64,000 nucleotides of DNA. It comes from Ridgeia piscesae (lineage: Eukaryota > Annelida > Polychaeta > Sabellida > Siboglinidae). Positions 63,844 to 64,000 of the stretch are shown piece by piece. Where the stretch lies: contig JAODUO010001653.1 in NCBI GenBank assembly GCA_025642075.2, forward strand, positions 1 through 64,000, written 5' to 3'. Every line of letters begins with the position of its first letter. Positions within the stretch are counted from its first letter, which is position 1. Position numbers and translations under genes: made by a program. The notes beneath the pieces are model-generated. The model did no database searches and was not told the DNA's origin. It saw only the letters and a program-made list of their open reading frames with translations.

Positions 63844-64000
63844 CTGCAACACACACACACAAATGTGGTTTGTAGCAAAGATATGAAACGTGCACAAAAA
63901 TGTACATAACATACTACTTTCCGATATAATCCTCTCGGTTGCAATATTTTATAGGGGCGCTGTTTAGATCGTATGATAATCGATCGAAATATAATTGTGT

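Overview
The window is eukaryotic and very probably from a marine invertebrate, most likely lophotrochozoan and perhaps a mollusc. The gene fragments are one-domain exons bounded by phase-1 introns (sushi/CCP, EGF). The mobile elements are animal types (CR1-like, Rex1-like and RTE-like LINEs, a DIRS-like tyrosine-recombinase retroelement, a Myb/SANT-like remnant). By hand count about 9 kb is short tandem repeat, with about 3 kb more of minisatellite. The exact taxon is inference. I saw no rRNA, tRNA or prokaryotic feature.

The one intact-looking gene is on the minus strand, 52646-63843, and continues off the right edge. Its 3' part encodes twelve consecutive CCP/sushi domains, a transmembrane helix and a cytoplasmic tail of about ten 9-residue repeats. 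Eleven CCP domains are single 177-183 nt exons. One is split by an extra phase-0 intron (60125-60052 plus 59470-59368), which individual open frames do not show. Three introns are mostly giant microsatellites: (CGAA)n of about 1 kb, a (CGGTG/CGTTG)n array of about 0.75 kb, and (TGTGTATG)n.

The left third holds decayed relatives of this type of gene on the plus strand. These are a signal-peptide-like exon (11860-11935), a copy of the last-exon tail (13828-13986), a CCP exon with a 2-nt insertion and a lost cysteine (20673-20854), and an EGF exon whose second cysteine codon is TGA (22158-22271). They look like a broken paralogue or partial inverted duplication of the locus.

The rest is mostly mobile DNA. 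1-6214 is a pair of inverted repeats about 0.5 kb long around 5 kb with no recognised gene. 8287-11325 is a Rex1/CR1-type LINE with a mutated catalytic residue. 14080-14865 holds a MITE-like element and a Myb/SANT-like pseudogene. 19330-22140 carries two other LINE remnants on the minus strand. 22618-24790, 34290-35405, 37286-37715, 38342-39280 and 40536-42258 are copies of one CR1-like family. 35770-37270 is an internally deleted transposon-like gene with histone-like stem-loops at its end. 39290-40535 is a decayed protein of another repeated family into which a CR1 copy inserted. 43700-46235 is a decayed DIRS-like element. 47985-50345 is a 34-bp minisatellite. Most long open frames in the window are artefacts of tandem repeats.
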